This document shows, piece by piece, positions 57,402-64,000 of a stretch of DNA of 64,000 bases (the stretch's first letter is position 1; every line of letters starts with the position of its first letter). The position numbers and the translations under genes are program-made. The DNA lies in the NCBI GenBank assembly GCA_003576745.1, contig QEVR01000001.1, positions 368,180 through 432,179 of the forward strand. Direction: 5' to 3'. The notes under the pieces were generated by a model. That model saw only the letters and a list, made by a program, of their open reading frames with translations, was not told the origin of the DNA and did not search any database. The DNA is from Candidatus Uhrbacteria bacterium. GTDB taxonomy: Bacteria; Patescibacteriota; Patescibacteriia; 2-12-FULL-60-25.

Positions 57402-59057
57402 ATGCCGAAGCGCAGGCCGGCGCGGAAATTCGTTTTTGTCACGGGAGGCGTCATGTCCGGCGTCGGAAAGGGGGTCGCAACGGCCTCCATCGGCGCCCTT
57501 CTCAAGGCACGCGGTCTGCGCGTCACAGCCGTCAAAATAGATCCGTATCTGAATGTGGATCCCGGGACAATGAATCCTGTGGAGCATGGAGAGGTATTCG
57601 TTACGGAAGACGGACTGGAGACGGACCAGGATTTGGGGAATTACGAGAGGTTTTTGGATGAAAATTTGCATCGCGTGAATTACATGACCACAGGGATTGT
57701 GTATTTGAGCGTCATTGAACGCGAACGTTCCATGGGATACGGAGGAAAAACCGTAGAGGCCGTCCCGCATATCCCCCTTGAAGTCATCGATCGCATTAAA
57801 GCCGCGGCCGAGGATGCGAATGCCGACGTCACCATGATCGAAATCGGCGGGACGGTAGGCGAATATCAAAATGTCCTTTACCTCGAGGCGTGCCGCATGA
57901 TGAAGCTCGAATCACCGAAGGACGTAATGGTGGTCCTCGTATCGTATCTTCCGGTCCCGTCGAATTTAGGCGAAATGAAAACAAAGCCCACGCAGTATGC
58001 GTGCCGGACGTTGAATGCCGCCGGGCTTCAGCCCGACATGTTGATTTGTCGCGGCGCATTCCCGCTCGATGATGTCCGGAAGAGGAAGTTGAGTATCAAT
58101 TGCAATGTGCCGAAAGAAGCGGTTATTTCCGCGCCGGATGTATCGTCTATTTACGAAGTACCGCTCAAGTTCAATGCGGAACACGTTACGGACCGTATTG
58201 TGGACGTGCTGGATTTGCCGAAGGTCCGTGTAAATCTCGAGCCCTGGGTCGAACTGAATGAGCGCATTGCGTCTTCTGCCGATCCTGTACACATCGGCGT
58301 CATCGGCAAGTATTTCTCTACGGGTGATTTCACGCTTAGTGATGCATACCTGTCCGTATTAGAGGCTATCAAACATGCGGCATGGAGCGTACGAAGAAAG
58401 CCTGAAATCGAATGGCTGAACAGCGAAGAATTTGAGAAGAATCCGAAAAGCGTGGCCGGCAAACTCAAGCATCTGGACGGGATATTGATTCCCGGAGGGT
58501 TCGGGTCGCGCGGCGTGGAGGGGAAGATTATGGCCATTCAGTATGCCCGCGAACACGGAAAACCGTATTTGGGGCTGTGTTACGGTCTTCAGCTTGCTGT
58601 CATTGAAGTTGCAAGACACGTTCTTAAGCTCGGGGATGCCGCATCAACGGAATTTGAGGAGCATACGCCGCATCCGATTATTCACTTGATGAATGAACAG
58701 GAAGAGCGAATGAAGCATCAGGATTATGGCGGCAGTATGCGGCTTGGAAACTATCCGTGCCGTTTGCGGAAGGGAAGCCGCGGTTGGGAATTATACGGAA
58801 AACGCGATGTTATCGAGGAACGGCATCGGCATCGTTATGAAGTGAATCCGGACTATCGTAAGCCCCTCGAGGATGCGGGGCTTATCATTTCCGGTACGTC
58901 GCCAGACGGAAAACTTGCGGAAATCATCGAACTCAAAGATCATCCGTTTTTTATGGCCAGCCAATTCCATCCGGAATTCACTTCTCGTCCGTTCCGTCCA
59001 AACCCCCTGTTTCTCGGATTCTTGAAATCGGCAACGGGGGAGGGAAGGGGGAAGTAG
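57402..59057 (+). CDS. pyrG: CTP synthase
   Basis: 551 aa, both domains. Converts UTP to CTP with glutamine and ATP. Synthetase half: VFVTGGVMSGVGKGVATASI, KIDPYLNVDPGTMNPVEHGE, EIGGTVGEYQNVLYLEACR. Glutaminase half: GILIPGGFGSRGVEGKIMAI, the nucleophile in GLCYGLQLAVIE (Cys; most have GICLGMQ), and the His/Glu pair in QFHPEFTSRP. The Leu-Gly to Tyr-Gly change near the Cys is unusual but leaves the catalytic residues intact. The last residues (ATGEGRGK) and the TAG come from the start of the next repeat. Confidence 0.96.
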   Translation: MPKRRPARKFVFVTGGVMSGVGKGVATASIGALLKARGLRVTAVKIDPYLNVDPGTMNPVEHGEVFVTEDGLETDQDLGNYERFLDENLHRVNYMTTGIVYLSVIERERSMGYGGKTVEAVPHIPLEVIDRIKAAAEDANADVTMIEIGGTVGEYQNVLYLEACRMMKLESPKDVMVVLVSYLPVPSNLGEMKTKPTQYACRTLNAAGLQPDMLICRGAFPLDDVRKRKLSINCNVPKEAVISAPDVSSIYEVPLKFNAEHVTDRIVDVLDLPKVRVNLEPWVELNERIASSADPVHIGVIGKYFSTGDFTLSDAYLSVLEAIKHAAWSVRRKPEIEWLNSEEFEKNPKSVAGKLKHLDGILIPGGFGSRGVEGKIMAIQYAREHGKPYLGLCYGLQLAVIEVARHVLKLGDAASTEFEEHTPHPIIHLMNEQEERMKHQDYGGSMRLGNYPCRLRKGSRGWELYGKRDVIEERHRHRYEVNPDYRKPLEDAGLIISGTSPDGKLAEIIELKDHPFFMASQFHPEFTSRPFRPNPLFLGFLKSATGEGRGK

Positions 59058-59420
59058 GGGGGGCATGGTTGCGTAGGTGGGAAGAGTACGTACTTGCGTA
59101 GTACGTAGTTGCGTAGGGGGAGCGTAATTCTCCCCGAACTCCGTAACCCATTCCCTTAGCCCTATGACCCTGCATTTATACGTTCGTAGGTCCGTAAGAT
59201 CGTCGGTTCGCAGGTAATGCGCTGTTTATTAAAGATCCGAAACTCTTTCCCTACCCTAGAACCCTAAAACTCTTGAACGGCCTCATTGCCAATAGCCAAA
59301 AGCTCCCACCTGTAATCTTCCCCATAACTCACAACCTGTTTCCTTTTGTTCTTTGCCCTTTGCCCAATTCCCGATTGCCAAAAGTTTTCCTGTTACAAAC
59401 TTTTCTCGTAATCTGTCCAA
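59045..59420 (+). repeat. Mosaic palindromic intergenic repeat, copy 16 (long)
   Basis: Starts in the pyrG end (GGGGAAGTAGGGGGGGC). GTACTTGCGTAGTACGTAG words, a core hairpin at 59117-59135 (GGGGAG, CTCCCC), ACTCCGTAACCCATTCCC, GTTCGTAGGTCCGTAAGATC words, CCCTAGAACCCTAAAACTC (shared with copy 1), TTGCCAATAGCCAAAAGCTC and CCCTTTGCCC words. Together with the terminator it fills the 410 nt gap; no gene. Confidence 0.88.
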
Positions 59421-59424
59421 AACG

Positions 59425-59451
59425 TAAAAAGAGGCCGAAGCCTCTCTTTTT
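59425..59451 (-). terminator. Terminator of rpmA
   Basis: On the minus strand AGAGGC-TTCG-GCCTCT with a UUCG-type loop and a TTTTT tail. 17 nt beyond the rpmA stop; weaker in the plus direction. Confidence 0.85.
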
Positions 59452-59467
59452 GAAAAAATAATTTTTT

Positions 59468-59755
59468 TTAAGCCTTCTTTACTGGTAGGACATCCGCAAA
59501 TTTTACATGCTTCATTTGTCCGGTGTATCGGACGATACGGCGCGTGGTGAATTTGACGATGCCGCTTGCCGTTGCAAACAGGGTATCGTCCTTGCCCTTG
59601 CTCACATTTAAGCCAGGGCGGATTTTGGTACCACGCTGACGGACGATGATATTTCCTGTTTTGGCGTATTCTCCCGCGTACAGCTTTACGCCGAGCCTTT
59701 GGCCCTGAGAATCGCGTACATTACTTGTAGAACCGCCAGCCTTCTTATGTGCCAT
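59468..59755 (-). CDS. rpmA: Ribosomal protein bL27
   Basis: 95 aa starting [20 protein letters not shown], the standard N-terminus that reaches the peptidyl-transferase centre. Then [40 protein letters not shown]. No extra N-terminal residues that would need cleavage as in Firmicutes. Transcribed from a consensus promoter (TTGACA-17-TATATT) with a short leader of about 19 nt and no Shine-Dalgarno. In most bacteria rpmA follows rplU; here it is alone. Confidence 0.96.
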   Translation of the reverse strand: MAHKKAGGSTSNVRDSQGQRLGVKLYAGEYAKTGNIIVRQRGTKIRPGLNVSKGKDDTLFATASGIVKFTTRRIVRYTGQMKHVKFADVLPVKKA

Positions 59756-59780
59756 AGAGAAATGAGAAATTCGTGCGAAG

Positions 59781-59831
59781 AATATACCCGTGTACGCGCG
59801 GCTTGTCAAGGCGTTTCAATCTCTATAGGAT
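59781..59831. promoter_or_regulatory. Divergent promoters of rpmA and the NifU-like gene sharing one -35
   Basis: The string TTGTCAA at 59803-59809 serves as TTGACA (minus strand; -10 TATATT at 59781-59786, spacer 17) and as TTGTCA (plus strand; -10 TAGGAT at 59826-59831, spacer 17). RNA polymerase can occupy only one direction at a time. The NifU-like ATG is 9 nt after its -10. Confidence 0.75.
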
Positions 59832-59840
59832 ACCGGCAGT

Positions 59841-60122
59841 ATGGCGAAAACAACGGCGGATATTCGCGTGGAAATAGAGCAGGCGCTGGATATTGTCCGG
59901 AAAGGGTTGTCATTGCACCGCGGCGGCGTCGAACTGGTGGACTTTCATGAAGGAACCGGCACGGTATCCGTTCGACTCCAGGGAGCGTGCATTGGATGTC
60001 CGCTGTCGGACATGACGGTAAAGGCGGGGATTGAAGACCTTCTCAAGAGCGTGATTCCGGAGGTGCGCGAGGTTATTGCGGTTTCGGACTCATCGCAATC
60101 CAAACACCGGCATGACGCTTGA
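59841..60122 (+). CDS. NifU C-terminal-like Fe-S scaffold protein
   Basis: 93 aa. The NifU C-terminal domain: EIEQALDIVRKGLSLHRGGV, ELVDFHEGTGTVSVRLQGAC, and IGCPLSDMTVKAGIEDLL with the Cys-x2-Cys that holds a Fe-S cluster. Such small NfuA-like proteins pass clusters to target enzymes. The next gene overlaps its end by 11 nt. No other Fe-S assembly gene is present in the window. Confidence 0.92.
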   Translation: MAKTTADIRVEIEQALDIVRKGLSLHRGGVELVDFHEGTGTVSVRLQGACIGCPLSDMTVKAGIEDLLKSVIPEVREVIAVSDSSQSKHRHDA

Positions 60123-60489
60123 TGAATGGCGATTTTCCCTTGAAATTGCCTGGGATGATGCGTGGTTTCGCTGGCAGACGAGTTTGACGCTGGCTTCCGT
60201 GATGCTAGGCTCGCTTTTTTTTCTTTGGAGGCTTATCCCCGTCGGGCTTCGAAACGGCCAACTCATCTTCCACTATAATTTGTATCTCGGGATCGATGAA
60301 GTCCATGCTTGGTGGTGGGTACTCTTCGTGCCTATCCTTCTGATCCTCGTGGTCCTCGGAAACATTATTGCTTCTGCAAGATTGTTTCGGCGTGATAAAA
60401 TAGCAAGCAGGGTTCTTCTGTGCGCCTCGACGGTTTTTACGGTCCTGCTGTTTCTCGCGGCATTCTTCATTACTTCCGTGAACGTTTAG
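60112..60489 (+). CDS. Small membrane protein, unknown
   Basis: 125 aa starting MTLDEWRFSLEIAWDDAWFR at 60112, inside the end of the NifU-like gene, hence coupled. Three membrane helices: TSLTLASVMLGSLFFLWRLI, HAWWWVLFVPILLILVVLGN and VLLCASTVFTVLLFLAAFF. A loop between the first two reads FHYNLYLGIDEVHAW. I see no catalytic motif. Small membrane proteins of this kind stand next to mraY in several CPR genomes I recall, without known role. mraY starts 1 nt after its stop. Confidence 0.7.
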   Translation: MTLDEWRFSLEIAWDDAWFRWQTSLTLASVMLGSLFFLWRLIPVGLRNGQLIFHYNLYLGIDEVHAWWWVLFVPILLILVVLGNIIASARLFRRDKIASRVLLCASTVFTVLLFLAAFFITSVNV

Positions 60490-60490
60490 T

Positions 60491-61546
60491 ATGTTTATCG
60501 ATGCCATTCATGTAGCGCGACTCGTTACTATCGCCACCACGGCATTCGTGGTGGCATTTCTGGCTATGCCACTCTGGATTGCTTTGCTTAAAAAATGGCA
60601 TGTCGGGAAATCCATACGCGACGAATCATCCGCTCCCATTATGGCAAAACTCCATGCCGGAAAAGCGGGGACGCCGACCATGGGCGGCCTTGTTATTTGG
60701 GGGACGGTGGTATTTTTGATTTTTGCGTATCGCGCCGCCTGCTATTTTCAGTTCGAACCGCTCTGCAATCTTTCCTTTTTTTCGCGGGCTCAAACGCGTT
60801 TGCCGCTCGGCATTTTGGTTGGGGCAGGGTTGCTCGGTCTGATGGATGATTATTTGAACGTTCGAAAAATCGGGCCGCGCGGCGGGGGGCTCCGTATGCG
60901 CGTTCGACTCCTTTCCTATACGACAATCGCGCTTGCCGGAGCATACTGGTTTTTTTCGCGGCTTCAGTGGGATTTCGTTCATATTCCGTTTGTCGGTACA
61001 TATCACATAGGATGGTGGTATGTGCCGTTTTTTGTTTTTGTCGTCGTTTCCACTTCATTTAGCGTGAACGAAACGGATGGTTTGGACGGCCTCGCCGGTG
61101 GAACGCTCATGACGAGCTTTGGGGCCATGGCCCTCATTTCCTTCGCGCAGGGGAGGCTGGATCTTGCGGCATTTTGCTTAACGATTCTTGGCGCGCTCCT
61201 TGCATTTTTATGGTTCAATGTTCCTCCGGCCTCCGTCTTTATGGGCGATACCGGCGCGATGTCGCTCGGCACCGTGCTCGCCGTCGTGGCGATGATCACG
61301 AATACCACGCTTCTTCTCCCTATTATCGGCCTTCCATTTGTCATTGAATCCGCATCCGTCCTTTTGCAGATCGCTTCGAAAAAGATACGGAAGAAAAAAC
61401 TGTTCCGTTCATCGCCGCTGCACCATCATCTGGAAGCTGTGGGCTGGCCGGAACAGCAGATCGTTCTGCGTAACTGGATTATCTCGCTGATGAGCGCAGC
61501 GATAGGCGTGGTTCTCGCCCTGGTCGATCGCACGTTATTCCTGTAA
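60491..61546 (+). CDS. mraY: Phospho-N-acetylmuramoyl-pentapeptide transferase
   Basis: 351 aa, ten membrane helices. MraY transfers phospho-MurNAc-pentapeptide to undecaprenyl phosphate (lipid I). All signatures: KLHAGKAGTPTMGGLVI, LLGLMDDYLNVRK (Asp pair), NETDGLDGLAGGT, FMGDTGAMSLGTVLA and SSPLHHHLEAVGWPEQQI, the HHH motif that sets MraY apart from WecA. Directly followed, after 52 nt, by ftsW and then murG: the second half of a dcw cluster whose murC and murB lie 58 kb away in this window. Confidence 0.97.
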   Translation: MFIDAIHVARLVTIATTAFVVAFLAMPLWIALLKKWHVGKSIRDESSAPIMAKLHAGKAGTPTMGGLVIWGTVVFLIFAYRAACYFQFEPLCNLSFFSRAQTRLPLGILVGAGLLGLMDDYLNVRKIGPRGGGLRMRVRLLSYTTIALAGAYWFFSRLQWDFVHIPFVGTYHIGWWYVPFFVFVVVSTSFSVNETDGLDGLAGGTLMTSFGAMALISFAQGRLDLAAFCLTILGALLAFLWFNVPPASVFMGDTGAMSLGTVLAVVAMITNTTLLLPIIGLPFVIESASVLLQIASKKIRKKKLFRSSPLHHHLEAVGWPEQQIVLRNWIISLMSAAIGVVLALVDRTLFL

Positions 61547-61598
61547 TAACAGGACAAACGCTCGTCTGTTGAATCGTTGTCTCGTCTGAATTCGCGGT

Positions 61599-62711
61599 AT
61601 GCCACGGCAGCCACAATCCTCCGACCGCCTGTTGATCGGGCTTCTCATCGGCCTCTCGTTATTCGGGCTCATCGTTCTTTTATCAGCGTCGGGGGCGGTG
61701 TCTTTTCAATATTACAGCGACCCGCTGTATTTCGTCCGCCGCCAGATTTTCCTCGGTCTGCTTCCCGGAGGTCTCGTTTTTCTCTTGATTTCCAGAATGG
61801 ACTATCGGAAATTAAAACCCTATGCATTTCCCCTCCTCGCTCTTTCCGTTGTTTTGCTTCTGCTCGTTTTTATCCCCGGCCTCGGATCACGCGTCGGAGG
61901 TTCACAGTCATGGATAAAAATTGCCGGTTTTACGTTACAACCTTCCGAATTCGTGAAATTCACGTTTTTACTTTATTCCGCCTCATGGCTCTCCACGAAG
62001 GGCGTAGAAGATAAGCTGAAAGCTTCCATGCCGTATTTTGCGGCTATCGGCACGATTATGTTTTTGCTAGTTATTCAGCCGGATACGGGGACCATGTCTA
62101 TTATCGTTATGACGGCCATGCTTATGTACTTCGCTGCCGGTGCGCCATTGTTGTGGTTTGTGGGAGCAGGACTTATCGGGACCGCCCTCGTCGGAATACT
62201 CATTGCCATTGCTCCATATCGCGCCGCCCGTTTTATGACGTTCCTGCATCCAGAACTCGACCCCCTTGGCATCGGCTATCATATTAACCAAGCCTTTCTT
62301 GCCATCGGAAGCGGAGGACTCTTCGGACTCGGCTTCGGCCAATCGCGCCAAAAGTATTTGTATCTTCCGGAAGTGCAGGGAGATTCCGTGTTTGCCGTGA
62401 TGGCGGAAGAGCTTGGATTCGTGATGACGCTCATTTTTTTGGCGGCCATGGCGCTTCTCGTCTGGAAATGCTTTCAGGTCGCAAGGAATGCCTCCGATAC
62501 CTTCGGGAGATTCATTGCCATCGGGGTTGGAACGTGGATTGCCGTGCAAACATTCGCGAATGTCGCATCCATGACGGGACTTATGCCGATTACCGGCGTT
62601 ACGCTTCCATTTGTGAGCTATGGGAATTCGGCCATGGTAAGTCTTTTTGCCGGCTTGGGACTTATCGCGTCCGTGAGCCGCATGGGGAACATACACGGTG
62701 TACGTCCATGA
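61599..62711 (+). CDS. ftsW: FtsW/RodA-type lipid II polymerase
   Basis: 370 aa, about ten membrane helices of the SEDS family, which polymerise lipid II with a partner class B PBP. Seen: LIVLLSASGAVSFQYYSDPL, YFVRRQIFLGL, GSQSWIKIAGFTLQPSEFVK (the outer loop with the conserved Pro-Ser-Glu), AILIVIQPDTGT-like LLVIQPDTGTMSI, and MTGLMPITGVTLPFVSYGNS at the end. Its place between mraY and murG argues for FtsW rather than RodA. The stop overlaps the murG start (ATGA). Confidence 0.93.
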   Translation: MPRQPQSSDRLLIGLLIGLSLFGLIVLLSASGAVSFQYYSDPLYFVRRQIFLGLLPGGLVFLLISRMDYRKLKPYAFPLLALSVVLLLLVFIPGLGSRVGGSQSWIKIAGFTLQPSEFVKFTFLLYSASWLSTKGVEDKLKASMPYFAAIGTIMFLLVIQPDTGTMSIIVMTAMLMYFAAGAPLLWFVGAGLIGTALVGILIAIAPYRAARFMTFLHPELDPLGIGYHINQAFLAIGSGGLFGLGFGQSRQKYLYLPEVQGDSVFAVMAEELGFVMTLIFLAAMALLVWKCFQVARNASDTFGRFIAIGVGTWIAVQTFANVASMTGLMPITGVTLPFVSYGNSAMVSLFAGLGLIASVSRMGNIHGVRP

Positions 62712-63778
62712 AAAAGATCTTATGTGCCGGAGGAGGAACGCTGGGGCCGGTTGCGCCTCTTCTTGCCGTGGCTGACCGTTTGCGCGAAGCGGACAATACG
62801 ATCCGCATTTTATGGGCAGGAACAGATTCCGGTCCGGAACGGGAAATGATTGAAAGGAGGGGAATACCGTTTACGTCCATTCCGGTGGCAAAATTGACTC
62901 GATATGCGTCGAGACAGCTTTTGACGCTGCCGTTCGATTATATGCGGGCGCGAATGGAGAGCGCCCGCTTGCTTGACCGCGAACATCCGAATGCCGTTCT
63001 TTCCGCAGGGGGGTTTACCGCCGTTCCGGTTGTTCGGGAAGCGTATCGGCGCCGCATTCCGTGCCTGTCTCATCAACTCGATTATGAAACGGGTTTGAGT
63101 AATCGAATGATTTCCCGCTATTGCCGCTATGTCACGACATCATTCTCGTATATGCATTCCCCGTTTCCGGCCGGAACAACAACCTACGTGATTCCTACGC
63201 CGACGCGTTTCCGGAAACAAGATCTTCCTTCGCGCGAATCCGCATGCCGCGCATTCGCCCTTGATCCGACAAAGCCCGTTCTTCTCGTTACCGGCGGCGG
63301 CACGGGCGCACGCACGCTGAACGACGCGATGTCGCATATCCGAAAACGTTTTTCTCCGGAGGTTCAGATCATTCATTTGACCGGAAAAGGAAAGTCACCC
63401 GATCTCGTTTCTGACGGTCCCGGCTATGCTGTGTTGCCGTTTCTTGCGGACGAAATGATCGCCGCCTATGCGGCCGCGGATATCGTGGTTTCCCGCGCAG
63501 GTATGGGTGCAATTTCCGAGCTCGCGGCATTGCAAAAATCCGCCGTCCTCGTGCCTCTGCCGAATTCCCCTCAAATACAAAATGCACGCGAATTAAAGGA
63601 TGCCGTCATAATCGTAGAGCAGGGGACGGATGGTTGGATGGAGGAATTACGGCTTGCTATCGAATCTCTTTTAAAGGACAGTGAAAGACGGCGTCAAATG
63701 GGTATTGCGCTTTTTGATGCGTTGCCGACGGATGACGGGAGTGCTCTTGCAAATCTGGCTTTGAGCGTCATGCTGTGA
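62708..63778 (+). CDS. murG: UDP-GlcNAc--lipid I GlcNAc transferase (MurG), variant loop
   Basis: 356 aa. MurG makes lipid II from lipid I and UDP-GlcNAc at the inner membrane face. Seen: MKKILCAGGGTLGPVAPLLA at the N-terminus, SAGGFTAVPVVREAYRRRIP, SHQLDYETGLSNRMISRYC, VTGGGTGARTLNDAM, ADIVVSRAGMGAISELAALQ and VLVPLPNSPQIQNARELKD. Two family-typical changes: the first loop reads GGGTLGPVAP where most MurG have GGTGGHxxP, so its histidine is lost; and HEQN reads HQLDYETG. This divergence agrees with CPR enzymes that I recall. Translationally coupled to ftsW. A reversed mosaic repeat follows. Confidence 0.9.
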   Translation: MKKILCAGGGTLGPVAPLLAVADRLREADNTIRILWAGTDSGPEREMIERRGIPFTSIPVAKLTRYASRQLLTLPFDYMRARMESARLLDREHPNAVLSAGGFTAVPVVREAYRRRIPCLSHQLDYETGLSNRMISRYCRYVTTSFSYMHSPFPAGTTTYVIPTPTRFRKQDLPSRESACRAFALDPTKPVLLVTGGGTGARTLNDAMSHIRKRFSPEVQIIHLTGKGKSPDLVSDGPGYAVLPFLADEMIAAYAAADIVVSRAGMGAISELAALQKSAVLVPLPNSPQIQNARELKDAVIIVEQGTDGWMEELRLAIESLLKDSERRRQMGIALFDALPTDDGSALANLALSVML

Positions 63779-63789
63779 TGGCAGCAATG

Positions 63790-64000
63790 AGTTCGGGGCT
63801 CGGGTTTCGTGTCTAGGATGAAACCGCTTACCTACGGACCTACGATCTTACGAACCTACTGACCCAAGGGCTAAGGGAAACAGGTTATGGGTTATTGGTT
63901 ACGGGTTATGGGGTTCGGGTTACGGGGCGCATACCGCACCCCCGCATCCCGCTTACCGCATGCCTCCCTACGCAACCACGTCCTACAGGGCGCGGCATGC
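63790..64000 (-). repeat. Mosaic palindromic intergenic repeat, copy 17 (reverse orientation, cut by window end)
   Basis: Same words as the others but inverted: CTTACCTACGGACCTACGAT, AAGGGCTAAGGGAAACAGG, GGTTATGGGTTATTGG, ACGGGTTATGGGGTTCGGG, CGCAACCACGTCCTAC, then GGGCGCGGCATGC, half of the palindrome seen whole at 57239. By the polarity rule the next gene beyond the window should be on the minus strand and end just past it. Confidence 0.85.

Noticed and set aside
1..64000. tRNA, rRNA, insertion sequence, integrase or phage structural genes
   Set aside because: I scanned the gaps for T-arm sequences and the proteins for transposase, recombinase and capsid motifs and saw none; a tRNAscan or ISfinder run could still find a divergent case.
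1..64000. Recoded genetic code (TGA as glycine, as in some CPR phyla)
   Set aside because: TGA stops several conserved genes at the expected point (WecA-like, ftsW, murC, flippase, the membrane glycosyltransferase), so the standard code applies.

Overview
The window reads as a chromosome segment of a Candidate Phyla Radiation (Patescibacteria) bacterium, probably of the Parcubacteria side, with roughly balanced base composition and the standard bacterial code (TGA is used as a stop). Evidence for this: an alanyl-tRNA synthetase of 623 aa that ends after the editing region; an RNA polymerase alpha subunit of 233 aa with no C-terminal domain; a PriA-like protein without a Walker A motif; a membrane protein/TraG-like ATPase pair of a type I know from CPR genomes; and very lean operons. 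I cannot place it more finely from sequence alone. I found no tRNA, rRNA, CRISPR array, transposase or integrase.

Layout. 1-9.5 kb: end of a Clp unfoldase, a WecA/TagO-like transferase, DUF192 protein, murC, murB, hpf, secA, DUF1653 and a deoxyribosyltransferase-like gene. 9.5-14.75 kb: an accessory island with a small gene, a VIT-type transporter and an eight-gene minus-strand operon of unknown proteins under a near-consensus promoter. 14.76-16.0 kb: two paralogous lipoproteins. 16.1-24.8 kb: secD (with inserted parvulin domains), secF, the membrane protein/TraG-like ATPase pair, a hydrolase, uppP. 24.7-30.4 kb: D,D-carboxypeptidase, mnmA, a membrane coiled-coil protein, alaS. 30.4-34.6 kb: infA-rpmJ-rpsM-rpsK-rpsD-rpoA-rplQ-rplM-rpsI. 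34.8-40.9 kb: flippase and three glycosyltransferase genes, one fused to an O-antigen-ligase-like domain. 41-46.7 kb (minus): fmt, def, priA-like, LigB-like, a secreted protein. 47-54.9 kb: membrane glycosyltransferase, RmlB, RmlA, PEGA protein. 54.95-55.35 kb: an orphan structured RNA. 55.4-63.8 kb: S41 protease, Nudix, pyrG, rpmA (minus), NifU-like, mraY, ftsW, murG.

The genes together describe envelope building: lipid-linked peptidoglycan precursor synthesis (murB, murC, mraY, murG, uppP, ftsW, carboxypeptidase), a surface polysaccharide (WecA-like, RmlA/RmlB, flippase, glycosyltransferases, ligase) and protein export (SecA, SecD, SecF), next to core translation genes.

Two features dominate. 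First, many gaps between genes are filled by a mosaic, largely palindromic repeat made of short degenerate words. It usually starts at the stop codon of a gene (often supplying the TAG), has a G-rich 5' arm and a C-rich 3' arm, and also occurs in frame inside the PriA-like and glycosyltransferase genes. Second, two expression styles coexist. At least thirteen core genes have a -10 hexamer 3-13 nt before the start codon and no Shine-Dalgarno, so they are probably leaderless. The accessory genes instead have strong Shine-Dalgarno sites, a long structured leader and a perfect or near-perfect hairpin after most genes.
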